Part shown: in pieces, positions 27,876 to 35,825 of the stretch
Numbering within the stretch: position 1 is the stretch's first letter
Layout: each line of letters opens with the position of its first letter
Assembly (NCBI GenBank): GCA_013286305.1
Contig: JABDFW010000017.1
Span: 1,443-44,869 of the forward strand
Direction of reading: 5' to 3'
Length of the DNA stretch: 43,427 nucleotides
Source of the DNA: Bacteroidota bacterium
Lineage (GTDB): Bacteria > Bacteroidota > Bacteroidia > Chitinophagales > Chitinophagaceae
Translations under genes and position numbers: made by a program
Notes under the pieces: generated by a model
Told to the model about the DNA's origin: nothing
Database searches by the model: none
Seen by the model: only the letters and a program-made list of their open reading frames with translations

Positions 27876-29204
27876 TTAATTAAAGTCAACGTCTTTTAGT
27901 TTTATGTACTCCTTAAGTGTTAAGTTATTAAATCCTTTAGCTTTCATCTTTTTTACAAATGAGGGGCTTACACCATGATCTTTCAACTCCTGGGCCCTAT
28001 CAAGTGTAATGTCCTTAAACCCAAGGTTAATAAAACCGGTTATAAACTCTGCATTAACCCCATGATCCTGTAATTCCTGTGCTTTTTCTAATGAAATATC
28101 TTTAAAGCCGATACTGGTAAACTCATTTATATATTCAGGGCTTACACCATGATCACGCAATTCCTGTGCACGTTCAAGTGAAATATCTTTAAATCCCATT
28201 TTTATAAAGCTGTTGATATATTCAGTGCTTACGCCATGGTCGCGTAGTTCCTGCGCACGCTCGGGTGAAATATCCTTAAATCCCATTTTCACAAAGCTGT
28301 TAATATATTCGGCGCTAACGCCATGATCCCGTAATTCCTGTGCCCGGTCCAAGGTAATATTTTTAAATCCCGCCTTTTGCATTTCATCAATAAAATCAAG
28401 GCTAACTCCATGGTCTCTTAAGTCCTGTGCTTTTTCTAATGATATATCGCCATACCCGGCCTTTTTAAACCCATCCACAAAATCAACATCCACTCCATGG
28501 TCTCTTAACTCCAATGCCCTGTCTAAGGAAATGTCTTTAAACCCGGCATCATGAAAGCTGTTTACAAAATCAGCATCCACGCCATGTTCCCGCAACTCAA
28601 TTATTTTATTAAGAGAAACATTTGTAAAACCGTCTTTTTTAAAGAGTTCAAAATAGCCGCCGAGAACCTGGTATGTTATCTCCTGTTCTGCAAGGTCTTT
28701 TAACTGGTCTTTTGAAACGGTAGAATACCCATTAGATTTTAAAAATGCCATATAATCCTTATTAATATTTGTAAGGCATATATGAAACATCAGGTCTTCT
28801 GAAATGCTGCTGTAACCTGACTGTTCAAGGTACGACCTGAAAGCCGGGTTTTCAGAGAATTTATAAGTTCCTTCGCCTTTGCTGCCGTCAAATTTTCCGG
28901 TGAAAGTAATTGTTCCTGCTTCTCTTGTGAGAGAGAATTGCCCTTCACTTCCGGCAGGCAGGTTTCCCAATTCGGCACGGGAAAAAGTTTGGGTTGAATT
29001 CCAATCAAATCCAGAGAATTCAATATAAACTTTCTCATTTTCAATATATGCTAACCAACTGCCGGGCGATCCGTGGTGATGCTCGTATAACCACTCTTGT
29101 TTTTCTTTGTTTTCAGGTTTGTTCTTTTGCTGCGAATGGCTTTGATTAAAAAGTGCGAACAGTAAAACTATGATGGCTAAAAACGTTATTCTTATCTTTT
29201 TCAT
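27876..29204 (-). CDS. Secreted protein with ten 29-residue alpha-helical repeats, partner of BlaR1-like protein
   Basis: A 442-residue exported protein: signal peptide (MKKIRITFLAIIVLLFALF...SHSQ), then a beta-rich domain of about 90 residues (WLAYIENEKVYIEF, FSLTREAGTITFTGKFDG, GEGTYKF). Then repeats run to the C-terminus. The unit is 29 residues: Gly-Phe/Tyr at 5-6, Ile-Ser at 9-10, Asp/Glu at 12, Leu-Arg-Asp-His-Gly-Val at 17-22, Phe/Tyr-Ile at 26-27. Eight units are clear, two N-terminal ones are degenerate (one with a 4-residue insert), and the last is a truncated cap (L-x-E-Y-I-x-L-K-D). The same unit and cap occur in the adjacent BlaR1-like protein. No lipobox or T9SS tail is present, so a periplasmic place is likely. 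Function unknown; a ligand-binding or decoy partner of the sensor is inferred. Confidence 0.85.
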   Translation of the reverse strand: MKKIRITFLAIIVLLFALFNQSHSQQKNKPENKEKQEWLYEHHHGSPGSWLAYIENEKVYIEFSGFDWNSTQTFSRAELGNLPAGSEGQFSLTREAGTITFTGKFDGSKGEGTYKFSENPAFRSYLEQSGYSSISEDLMFHICLTNINKDYMAFLKSNGYSTVSKDQLKDLAEQEITYQVLGGYFELFKKDGFTNVSLNKIIELREHGVDADFVNSFHDAGFKDISLDRALELRDHGVDVDFVDGFKKAGYGDISLEKAQDLRDHGVSLDFIDEMQKAGFKNITLDRAQELRDHGVSAEYINSFVKMGFKDISPERAQELRDHGVSTEYINSFIKMGFKDISLERAQELRDHGVSPEYINEFTSIGFKDISLEKAQELQDHGVNAEFITGFINLGFKDITLDRAQELKDHGVSPSFVKKMKAKGFNNLTLKEYIKLKDVDFN

Positions 29205-29403
29205 GACGATTTATTTTTTGTATGATTGATTTAAATATGCTTTGATATAAGGCAAACCCTATCCTTTAATTATTTTACAAATAATAATAGCATGAGCGTT
29301 GCCCAATAAACTTGTGGTTATATTCTACATGTGCTGGTAGAGAGGCCAAACGTCCGGCCGGGACGAAAAAAATCTTATATTAAATATTATCCACTGATTA
29401 ACA

Positions 29404-31473
29404 CTAAAACCGGTCTTTTAACAATATATATTCATCAAGCGTAAAAGTAGAACCTGTTTTCTTTTTCCAGGATTCAATAAAGGCTGCATTTACACCGTGA
29501 TCTTTTAATTCCTGCGCTTTGTCCAATGAGATATCATTAAAACCCAATTGCTTAAAGCTTGCTATAAATTCCGCATTTACACCATGATCCCGTAATTTCT
29601 GCGCCTTATCAAGAGAAATATTGTTATACCCTAACTCATTAAGGCTTTTAATAAACTCAACAGTCACGTCATGGTCTCTCAATTCTATTGCTTTCGTTAT
29701 GGTAATATCATTATACCCCATTTCCTTTAAACTGTTAATATACTCAACGTCCACACCATGGTTTCTCATTTCTCCAGCCTGTTCCAGGCTCACATTTGCA
29801 AACCCGGCATCATGTAAAGTGTTTATATAATTTACGCTCACCCCCTCATCCTTCATTTGTATGGCTTTTTCCAGGGTTATGTTATTTATACCTGCTTTAC
29901 GCCATCCAAGTATAAAGTCTGCATTAACACCATGATCATTTAACGCAATTGCCTGGTCAAGGGTGATATTGCTATAACCTATTTTATTAAACTCATTTAT
30001 AAACCCGGCATTAACACCATGATCAGTTAATTCCACTGCCTTGCCTGCAGAAATATTTTTATACCCCATTTCGTTTAAGCGGGTAATAAAATCAGTACTA
30101 ACGCCATGGTCTCTTAACTCCATCAATCTATCTAAAGAAAGGTCTTTATAGCCTGCATTATTCAGGCTTTTTATGTAATCTATAGTTACCCCGTGGTTTC
30201 TTAATTCTATTAGTTCGTCTGCGGAAATATTTTTATAACCCAATGCCTGCAATTGGCTGTAATATGAGGCCACTCCCGAATTGTCATCCGCTTCATCTGA
30301 AACATCGTTCTTTGTCTTAGGCTGCACATTTTTACCGCTTGCCTTCGCATCATTTGTGCCCGTTTGCTTATTAGTTGAAGAGGAGGTACTTTGCGAAGAT
30401 GTGCTTGATTTATCAGCGGGCTTTTTTGGTGTACTTGTTTGCCCGTTTGTCACGGTAATAAGTGCAATGCTGAAAACGATGAAACATACAACCAGCACAA
30501 TTTTTTCTGCCGGATTTAAAGTATGATTATTGTTATTTACAATACGCTTTACCCTGTTTACAAGGCGGTTTTGCTTTGCAGCGAATGGCATGGCATATTT
30601 TGAAACGGCAGTATTATATTGATGGAATGACACAAGTGCCTGTATAAATTGTCTTTTATTTTTTGTTTCGTGTATGGCAATATCATCACAGCAATTCTCC
30701 CGCTCATTTCGTATCAGGGACGATATCCATAAAACGGCAGGGTTAAAGAAAAACACTATGTCAATAAAGCATTGCAGCAGGTTAAAGAAATAATCTTTAC
30801 GGCGAATATGCGCCAGTTCGTGTATTAAAATTGATTCAACTTCCTGCGTTGAAAGATTGGTTAAAAGCCCTACGGGGATCAGTATTGCAGGCTTTAAAAA
30901 ACCAACTACAACAGGTACTTTAACTATGGCCGATTCAAGCAATAATATCTTTCTTTTTATCTGAAGCCTGTTTGCAAGCCCGCGTATTTTATCTGTCCAA
31001 AAGTCAGGCGCAGGATTGGTTTTGTAATGCCTTATGCGCTGTATATATACCAGCCCGGACAATATTTTTACGCACCTCGCCATAAAAATTATAAACCATA
31101 TAGTTACTATAAGCGATGCATGCGTATTAAAGTATTTAATAAATTTTGCAGTAAAGTTTTGCTGCGGAGCAGCATTGTTGGTTATACCCGGATAAGAATT
31201 ATCGTTGTTTGTGGCTATAGTGATATTTGGCGAAGTAATTTGTGAATGATCAACGGCGGTTGCCAAATGCATCTCCCTTTTAAAAGTAAAGGCCGTAGTA
31301 ACAATAAACAATACAAACAATACCGACAATAAATTATACCTGGCAGATGAGCTTGATCTTTTTGAAAGCACCATAACTATACCGGTAACAACTGCCAGCA
31401 GCAAGCCCTGCCAAAGGGAGTGCAATAGCGTCCAGCAAATTGCCTGTATAATTTTACCCGTTAAAAAATTCAT
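29404..31473 (-). CDS. BlaR1/MecR1-type M56 metallopeptidase with a C-terminal 29-residue repeat sensor
   Basis: A 689-residue membrane protein. The N-terminal ~340 residues form the M56 domain with hydrophobic segments near 10-36, 46-63, 118-145, 235-255 and 324-343. The zinc site is His218-Glu219-x-x-His222 (LIHELAHIRRKD) with a downstream acidic NERENCCDD (256-264). After the last membrane segment comes a Ser/Thr/Lys-rich linker (345-400). Nine 29-residue helical repeats and a short cap follow, where BlaR1 has its penicillin-binding sensor. In BlaR1 the sensor signals to the protease, leading to loss of BlaI repression. Here the sensed signal must differ. It follows blaI by 26 nt and precedes the repeat-protein gene (199 bp). 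Confidence 0.9.
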   Translation of the reverse strand: MNFLTGKIIQAICWTLLHSLWQGLLLAVVTGIVMVLSKRSSSSARYNLLSVLFVLFIVTTAFTFKREMHLATAVDHSQITSPNITIATNNDNSYPGITNNAAPQQNFTAKFIKYFNTHASLIVTIWFIIFMARCVKILSGLVYIQRIRHYKTNPAPDFWTDKIRGLANRLQIKRKILLLESAIVKVPVVVGFLKPAILIPVGLLTNLSTQEVESILIHELAHIRRKDYFFNLLQCFIDIVFFFNPAVLWISSLIRNERENCCDDIAIHETKNKRQFIQALVSFHQYNTAVSKYAMPFAAKQNRLVNRVKRIVNNNNHTLNPAEKIVLVVCFIVFSIALITVTNGQTSTPKKPADKSSTSSQSTSSSTNKQTGTNDAKASGKNVQPKTKNDVSDEADDNSGVASYYSQLQALGYKNISADELIELRNHGVTIDYIKSLNNAGYKDLSLDRLMELRDHGVSTDFITRLNEMGYKNISAGKAVELTDHGVNAGFINEFNKIGYSNITLDQAIALNDHGVNADFILGWRKAGINNITLEKAIQMKDEGVSVNYINTLHDAGFANVSLEQAGEMRNHGVDVEYINSLKEMGYNDITITKAIELRDHDVTVEFIKSLNELGYNNISLDKAQKLRDHGVNAEFIASFKQLGFNDISLDKAQELKDHGVNAAFIESWKKKTGSTFTLDEYILLKDRF

Positions 31474-31499
31474 ACAAATAGTTTTACGCTTCCTTATAA

Positions 31500-31889
31500 T
31501 TAATCAAGCTTATTCAGCAGTTCTTTAATGGTTTCCCACTCCTTATTTGATGTTTTTTCATTTCCCAATAATTCCAGCATCAGGTTTTTAACCGATCCAT
31601 CGTACATCGAATCAACAAATTTATCCAATACAACTTTCTTTATTTTTTGTTCTTCCAGCGCAGCACTGTATACATGCGTCATATTGGTTTCATCCCTTTT
31701 CAGCATTTCCTTTTCATGCATTATCTGCATAAGCTTTAATGTTGAAGTGTAACTCACAGCCTGTTTTTGCTGGCTTAGCTGGTCGTTCACAAAGCGAACG
31801 GTGGATGGCCCGTATTTCCAAAGCACCTGCAAAATTTCCAGTTGTGCTTTTGTTGGTTCAGCATTATTGTTCAGCATTTCCACTTTCAT
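31500..31889 (-). CDS. blaI: BlaI/MecI/CopY family transcriptional repressor
   Basis: A repressor of about 129 residues with a winged helix at the N-terminus ('PTKAQLEILQVLWKYGPSTVRFVNDQL') and 'YTSTLKLMQIMHEKEMLKRDE', the usual BlaI/PenR recognition region. A C-terminal dimerisation part follows. It should repress its own operon until cleaved or released by the M56 partner. The ATG at 31889 (MKVEMLNN) is preferred over TTG at 31904, because the promoter -7 box covers the region between. It is the first gene of the blaI-blaR1-repeat protein operon. Confidence 0.92.
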   Translation of the reverse strand: MKVEMLNNNAEPTKAQLEILQVLWKYGPSTVRFVNDQLSQQKQAVSYTSTLKLMQIMHEKEMLKRDETNMTHVYSAALEEQKIKKVVLDKFVDSMYDGSVKNLMLELLGNEKTSNKEWETIKELLNKLD

Positions 31890-31923
31890 ACACCGAAGAT
31901 ACAACCATATACGTACGAAACAA
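31887..31923 (-). promoter_or_regulatory. Promoter of the blaI operon, -7 box 4 nt before ATG
   Basis: On the minus strand TTG (31923-31921), 19 nt, then TATCTTCG (31901-31894), five of six matches to TAnnTTTG with standard spacing. The start codon begins four bases later. The spacer holds the small palindrome CGTACG (31912-31917), which may be part of a BlaI operator; no clear TACA/TGTA dyad is seen. Confidence 0.5.
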
Positions 31924-32096
31924 GTTATATGTTAGCGTTAACAAATATTTAACACACTTTACGCAAGAATATTTGGGATGAGGGGTCAAAAATGAAAAGT
32001 GAAAATGAGGAGACGTTGTTACAAAAAACATGTTGTTTTATAAGAATTTCATTGTCTACTTTCAACATAGATTGCAAGTTGACTATCGTTCACTCT

Positions 32097-33140
32097 TCAC
32101 TTTCCCACCCCTTCCCACCATTTGCTATCGGGATAGCACTCATCAATTATAACCTGCTCCCCTATCATTGGCGTGGTTACCCTTACTCCAAGTTCCCCGG
32201 CCTTTGCCATAACGCGCCTGACAGGCTCATCCCACGCATGCATGGAAAGAGAAAATTTGCCCCAGTGCACAGGCAAAAGCACCTTTGCTTTTAAATCAAC
32301 AGATGCCTGTACTGTTTCTTCCGGCATCATGTGTATTTGCGGCCATGCAGTATTGTATTGCCCTGATTCCAATATGGCAAGATCAAAAGACCCAAATGTG
32401 TCGCCTATTCTCTTAAAATGATTATCGTAGCCGCTATCGCCGCCTATATATATTTTATAGCCGTAAGCATCTAAAATAAAAGCCGACCACAGTGTTTTGT
32501 TTCGTACAAAGCTTCTCCCTGAAAAATGCCTTGCAGTTGTTGTTGATATTTTTATACCCGGTGAAATATTTTTACTGTCCCACCAATCAAACTCAATAAT
32601 ATTATTTTTATCAAAGCCCCAGTAAACTAAGTGTGATGCTACACCAAGAGAAGTACAAACCAATGTTGTTTTCGATCTTAGCTTTAAAACAGTTTCATAG
32701 TCCAGGTGATCATAATGGTCATGGGTGATAATTAATATATCTACCGGCGGAATATCGTCAACGCCATACACATTCGCGCCAGGAAAACTTTTTGCGGTAA
32801 ATGAAAATGGCGAAGCATGCCCGCTAAAAACAGGGTCAACTAAAATATTCGTGCCGCCGATACGAATAAAATAGGAGGAGTGCCCAAACCAAACAATTAC
32901 AGGCTTTTCGGCATTTAATGTTTTCAAATCTGTTTTTACAGATGGAATAAGACCCGCCGGTTTTGTTCCAGGCGGCTTATTAATAAATTTCCATAAAATT
33001 TTTATAAAAGAATCATTCCCGGCCATCATTACGGTCGGACTGCTGTTTTTGAAAGCGTTATTTTTATAATTGGGAGATTGTTTTACTTTTTCTAATACTG
33101 CGCCAGAGGGGTTTTTACCTAATGTTTTTAAAAGACTCAT
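32097..33140 (-). CDS. MBL-fold metallo-hydrolase (NAPE-PLD/UlaG-like)
   Basis: A 347-residue metallo-beta-lactamase-fold hydrolase of the group annotated as UlaG-like or N-acyl-phosphatidylethanolamine phospholipase D-like. The metal motif is 'THDHYDHLD' (H-x-H-x-D-H). 'IVWFGHSSYFIRIGGTNILVDPVFSG' precedes it, and later ligands are in 'TTARHFSGRS', 'GGDSGYDNHF' and 'LLPVHWGKFSLSMHAWDEP'. No signal peptide is seen, although the first residues (LLKTLGKNPSG) are family-typical. The substrate is not readable. Single gene; 207 bp separate it from blaI, with nothing distinct in that gap. Confidence 0.88.
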   Translation of the reverse strand: MSLLKTLGKNPSGAVLEKVKQSPNYKNNAFKNSSPTVMMAGNDSFIKILWKFINKPPGTKPAGLIPSVKTDLKTLNAEKPVIVWFGHSSYFIRIGGTNILVDPVFSGHASPFSFTAKSFPGANVYGVDDIPPVDILIITHDHYDHLDYETVLKLRSKTTLVCTSLGVASHLVYWGFDKNNIIEFDWWDSKNISPGIKISTTTARHFSGRSFVRNKTLWSAFILDAYGYKIYIGGDSGYDNHFKRIGDTFGSFDLAILESGQYNTAWPQIHMMPEETVQASVDLKAKVLLPVHWGKFSLSMHAWDEPVRRVMAKAGELGVRVTTPMIGEQVIIDECYPDSKWWEGVGK

Positions 33141-33226
33141 TTATTTGTATTTGTTTTGTTTGCCTTCTATAAACACGGACGTTTAAGATCGAAATATATT
33201 TTAACAAATAAGATTGGTCAACAAAT

Positions 33227-33823
33227 TCAACCCCCGCTTCTCTCCAAATTCTCATAATCCTGCAGTGTATCAATATCAATGCTTCCTTTGGGAAAAGAGA
33301 TCACCCCGACAGAATCCATGTATTCCTTTAAAATTTTTTTAGCGCCCTCATCTCCTTCCAATTCCAGTAAAAGCGGGAAATAATCTTTGCTGAATAAAGC
33401 CGGCGTGCCAACTGTGCCGGCATAAGCACAGGCAATAATGTCCTTGCCTGTTTCAATCTTTGCGCCTGTCAATTCATTTAACAAAGCAGATGTTACATAA
33501 GGCTGGTCGCAAACCATAAAAATAGCCTCTTCAATATCAGGCTCAATTTCAAGTAATGCATTTAGCCCGCAACGGATGGACGAGGCAATACCTTCTTCCC
33601 ACTCCGCATTTTCAACAACATTTATCCGCTTATCGTGTACTTCCTTTTCTATTAAACCGGCGTCAGCGCCTGTTACTAATATTACCGGTTCTGCCTCTGC
33701 ATCTAAAGCGGCTTGCAGGCTGTGCTGCAAAAGGCTTACGCCATTATAATCCAACAACTGTTTTGCCTGGCCCATACGTTGGGAACTACCGGCTGCCAAT
33801 AAAATTATTCCGCAGGATTGCAT
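33227..33823 (-). CDS. MobA-like nucleotidyltransferase (MocA type)
   Basis: A 198-residue NTP-transferase with the nucleotide-binding start 'GIILLAAGSSQRMGQAKQLL' and the metal motif 'FMVCDQPYVTSALL'. The C-D-Q-P signature and 'GTPALFSKDYFPLLLELEGDEGAKKIL' place it with MocA/MobA-like molybdenum cofactor cytidylyl- or guanylyltransferases. No molybdoenzyme genes are in the window, so the acceptor is inferred only from the family. 86 bp upstream of the MBL gene, same strand, so the two may be co-transcribed. Confidence 0.86.
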   Translation of the reverse strand: MQSCGIILLAAGSSQRMGQAKQLLDYNGVSLLQHSLQAALDAEAEPVILVTGADAGLIEKEVHDKRINVVENAEWEEGIASSIRCGLNALLEIEPDIEEAIFMVCDQPYVTSALLNELTGAKIETGKDIIACAYAGTVGTPALFSKDYFPLLLELEGDEGAKKILKEYMDSVGVISFPKGSIDIDTLQDYENLERSGG

Positions 33824-33914
33824 ATAATATTGTTTTAAGTGTTTTCATTACTCAAAGTTGAGCAGAATATTTCATTTATTATTAAGCTTAATAACTCTTT
33901 AAAATTTCATTTAA

Positions 33915-34018
33915 AAATACACTTTGGCTAAAGCCGTTCGCACCTTCTTCAATTAACCCCAGCTTTAAAGCTGGGGTTAGATAAAACTATGGGTATTGGC
34001 TTTAGCCAAAGTGTATTT
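33915..34018. repeat. Nested palindromic element (REP/MITE-like)
   Basis: Perfect 21-bp outer arms (33915-33935 and 33998-34018, reading AAATACACTTTGGCTAAAGCC and its complement) enclose a perfect 26-bp palindrome (33954-33979, centred on GCTTTAAAGC). The whole element is 104 bp and lies in the 335-bp gap 33824-34158 between divergent genes. No T-run follows. The design, a stem with a GGCTAAAGCC core, resembles REP or small non-autonomous elements. No transposase is nearby. The remainder of the gap (33824-33914 and 34019-34158) shows only the -7 box at 34147. Confidence 0.85.
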
Positions 34019-34146
34019 AGCCAGCATAAGATATCTATATTTGAAATTATAAACAGCCCCTTAAGCATATACCTAACAATAAATTTTACCATGTGTTTAC
34101 CTTTTTTACAAAATCTGTTGAGAAAAAATAGCAGTATGCAAATGGC

Positions 34147-34161
34147 TATATTTGCAGTATG
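34147..34161 (+). promoter_or_regulatory. -7 box 4 nt before a start codon
   Basis: TATATTTG (34147-34154), an exact TAnnTTTG match, followed by four bases and the ATG at 34159. A -33 TTG is present only at a poor distance (34118-34120). Suggests a leaderless transcript. Confidence 0.45.
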
Positions 34162-34770
34162 TTAACGTTGCCTGTTACAATACGTATCCCTACTGCATCC
34201 GAATTACCACACCGCGATGACATACAGGAACTGCTGGCGAAAAGAAAAGCAGCCAATATTACAGAGGGGTATATTATCCATCCAAATAAAACACCCCAGC
34301 TTCATTTTGAATTTAGCGCGGAAATAAATATTAACAATAATAAGTTGTGGGAACTGTTTCTTACACTTGCGGGTGATATGCCCGGCGAAATTTCCTGCAC
34401 CTATGGTTTGTATGATGATGAAGCCATAACAACAGATCCTTTTCCTTTTGAGGATATCATTCGCAAACTAACTGTGTTTCATAAAGAGTTAACGATGGAT
34501 TGTTCGCTGGAATTTGGGTTACTGCATCATACAAAGGAAGTATTGACGGAGATATTTGTTTCTGAATCAAAATATATTAAATATTGGGGCGGTAATAAAA
34601 CAAGGTTTTTACAACACATGAACAATTTTAACTTAACCGAAGTGCCCAACATTGCTTTTATTGACGAGTACCCAAAGATCATAAGGCCTTTAAGGGATTT
34701 TATTCCATCTGCGCGCAAACCGGAAGAAGTTATATGGGGGCTTAACAGGGCATTCCAGGTAGAGAATTGA
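34159..34770 (+). CDS. Protein of unknown function
   Basis: A 203-residue protein I do not recognise. It has no signal peptide or membrane segment and is acidic to neutral. It alternates strands and helices: 'QLHFEFSAEININNNKLWELFLTLAG', 'EISCTYGLYDD', 'MDCSLEFGLLHHTKEVLTEIFVSESKYIKYWG', and a helical end 'KPEEVIWGLNRAF'. 'EVLTEIFVSESKYIKYWG' looks like the conserved core. Codon use and length favour a real gene, and the -7 box just upstream supports expression. It lies 96 bp before the Xre-RES toxin-antitoxin pair on the same strand, with no evident terminator between; whether it belongs with the pair is unknown. Confidence 0.7.
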   Translation: MLTLPVTIRIPTASELPHRDDIQELLAKRKAANITEGYIIHPNKTPQLHFEFSAEININNNKLWELFLTLAGDMPGEISCTYGLYDDEAITTDPFPFEDIIRKLTVFHKELTMDCSLEFGLLHHTKEVLTEIFVSESKYIKYWGGNKTRFLQHMNNFNLTEVPNIAFIDEYPKIIRPLRDFIPSARKPEEVIWGLNRAFQVEN

Positions 34771-34866
34771 GCAATTATGGATCGCAAAAACTAAGGATAA
34801 TTTAAAATTATATTTTATTGGAAATTTGTCCTAAATTTGTAGTCAATTGTCTAAAAATTATATCGT

Positions 34867-35367
34867 ATGGCAGAAACAGGCATAACTATCAAAAGGAAAC
34901 TTGATAAAGAAATATCCTCACTTTTTAAAAGCCTGGATATTGATCAGAAATTCCTGTCAAACAAAGCCAATATAACTTATTCCGAGCTTTTTTCAAATAA
35001 GATGCTCATGATACTAATCATCAGGGAAGGAGTGCCTTATTCATTATTTAACTTAATTAAACTTTCTACGCCATTCAGCGAAAGCGATTGGGCCGGGTTG
35101 TTAGAAATTTCAGCAAAATCGTTACAACGTTATAAGGAGTCTTCAAGGCAGTTCAAACCAATTCAATCAGAAAAAATAATTGAAATGGCTGAAGTAACAA
35201 ATGTGGGGCTGGATGTTTTCGGAGATATGGATAAGTTTAAATTATGGCTTGACACTCCAAATTTTTCACTTGGAGGTTTAAAACCAAAGGATCTGCTAAG
35301 AGATTCTTATGGAAAAGAAATGGTAATGGGAGAGCTCACCAGGATCAATTATGGAATTTTAGCCTGA
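34867..35367 (+). CDS. Xre/MbcA/ParS-type antitoxin
   Basis: A 166-residue antitoxin of the Xre-MbcA-ParS family. The N-terminal half carries a helix-turn-helix-like segment ('WAGLLEISAKSLQRYKES') and the C-terminal toxin-binding domain (DUF2384) reads 'FKLWLDTPNFSLGGLKPKDLLRD' then 'GELTRINYGILA'. It should neutralise the downstream RES toxin and repress the operon. TAAATTTG (34832-34839) is an exact -7 box 27 nt upstream, flanked by TTGTC repeats (34826-34830, 34847-34851) that could be operator half sites. Its stop shares one base with the toxin start (TGATG). Confidence 0.9.
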   Translation: MAETGITIKRKLDKEISSLFKSLDIDQKFLSNKANITYSELFSNKMLMILIIREGVPYSLFNLIKLSTPFSESDWAGLLEISAKSLQRYKESSRQFKPIQSEKIIEMAEVTNVGLDVFGDMDKFKLWLDTPNFSLGGLKPKDLLRDSYGKEMVMGELTRINYGILA

Positions 35368-35825
35368 TGGAAGTATTCAGGTTATCAAGAGAAAAATTTG
35401 CCGGAACATTGTCCGGAAAAGGCGCTGCAATAAAAGGCGCAAGATGGAATTCCGTTGGGGTTGAACTGATCTACACCGCTGCTAACAGATCTCTGGCCAT
35501 GGCTGAAGTTGCAGTTCATTTCACACTGGCAACAATACCTGCAGACTATGTGATGGTAACCATATTTGTGCCCGGCGACATATCATTACAAAAGATAAAT
35601 GTGGCTGACCTTCCTGCAGATTGGAATACGTTTCCCCACCCGGTTTCAACACAAATATTTGGAGACAAATTTGTGCGTGACAACAAATATTGCATACTTC
35701 AAATTCCATCTTCAGTAACACAAGGTGATTATAATTTTCTTATAAACCCCTATCGTGCTGACTTCAGGAGGATAAAAATAATAGCTACAGAGAAGTTTCC
35801 ATTTGATAAAAGAATTTTCAGCTAA
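35367..35825 (+). CDS. RES-domain toxin (NAD+-degrading)
   Basis: A 152-residue RES toxin. Characterised RES toxins degrade NAD+ and stop growth. The conserved residues can be placed: Arg26 in 'KGARWNSVG', Tyr36 in 'ELIYTAANRSLAMAEVAVH', Glu47 in the same stretch, and Ser115/116 in 'LQIPSSVTQGDYNFLINP'. The end 'FPFDKRIFS' is typical. Its start overlaps the antitoxin stop by one base, so translation is coupled. Its 3' end overlaps the convergent 524-residue protein gene by 8 bp, meaning the pair sits tightly against a host gene. Confidence 0.92.
   Translation: MEVFRLSREKFAGTLSGKGAAIKGARWNSVGVELIYTAANRSLAMAEVAVHFTLATIPADYVMVTIFVPGDISLQKINVADLPADWNTFPHPVSTQIFGDKFVRDNKYCILQIPSSVTQGDYNFLINPYRADFRRIKIIATEKFPFDKRIFS

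Noticed and set aside
29341..29372. CGTCC-GGACG hairpin between the M56 gene and the repeat protein gene as a terminator
   Set aside because: On the transcribed (minus) strand the T-run precedes the hairpin instead of following it, so it does not fit intrinsic termination.
27876..31473. 29-residue repeats as ankyrin or TPR repeats
   Set aside because: The length is 29, not 33-34, and the HGV motif is not in the ankyrin or TPR position. They may be alpha-hairpins but no named family is claimed.
29404..31904. Beta-lactam resistance operon
   Set aside because: There is no penicillin-binding sensor in the M56 protein and no beta-lactamase in the operon. The serine hydrolase at 6032 is distant and unproven.
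31890..31930. Clear BlaI operator
   Set aside because: No TACA-TGTA dyad of the usual form is seen; only a short CGTACG palindrome in the spacer.
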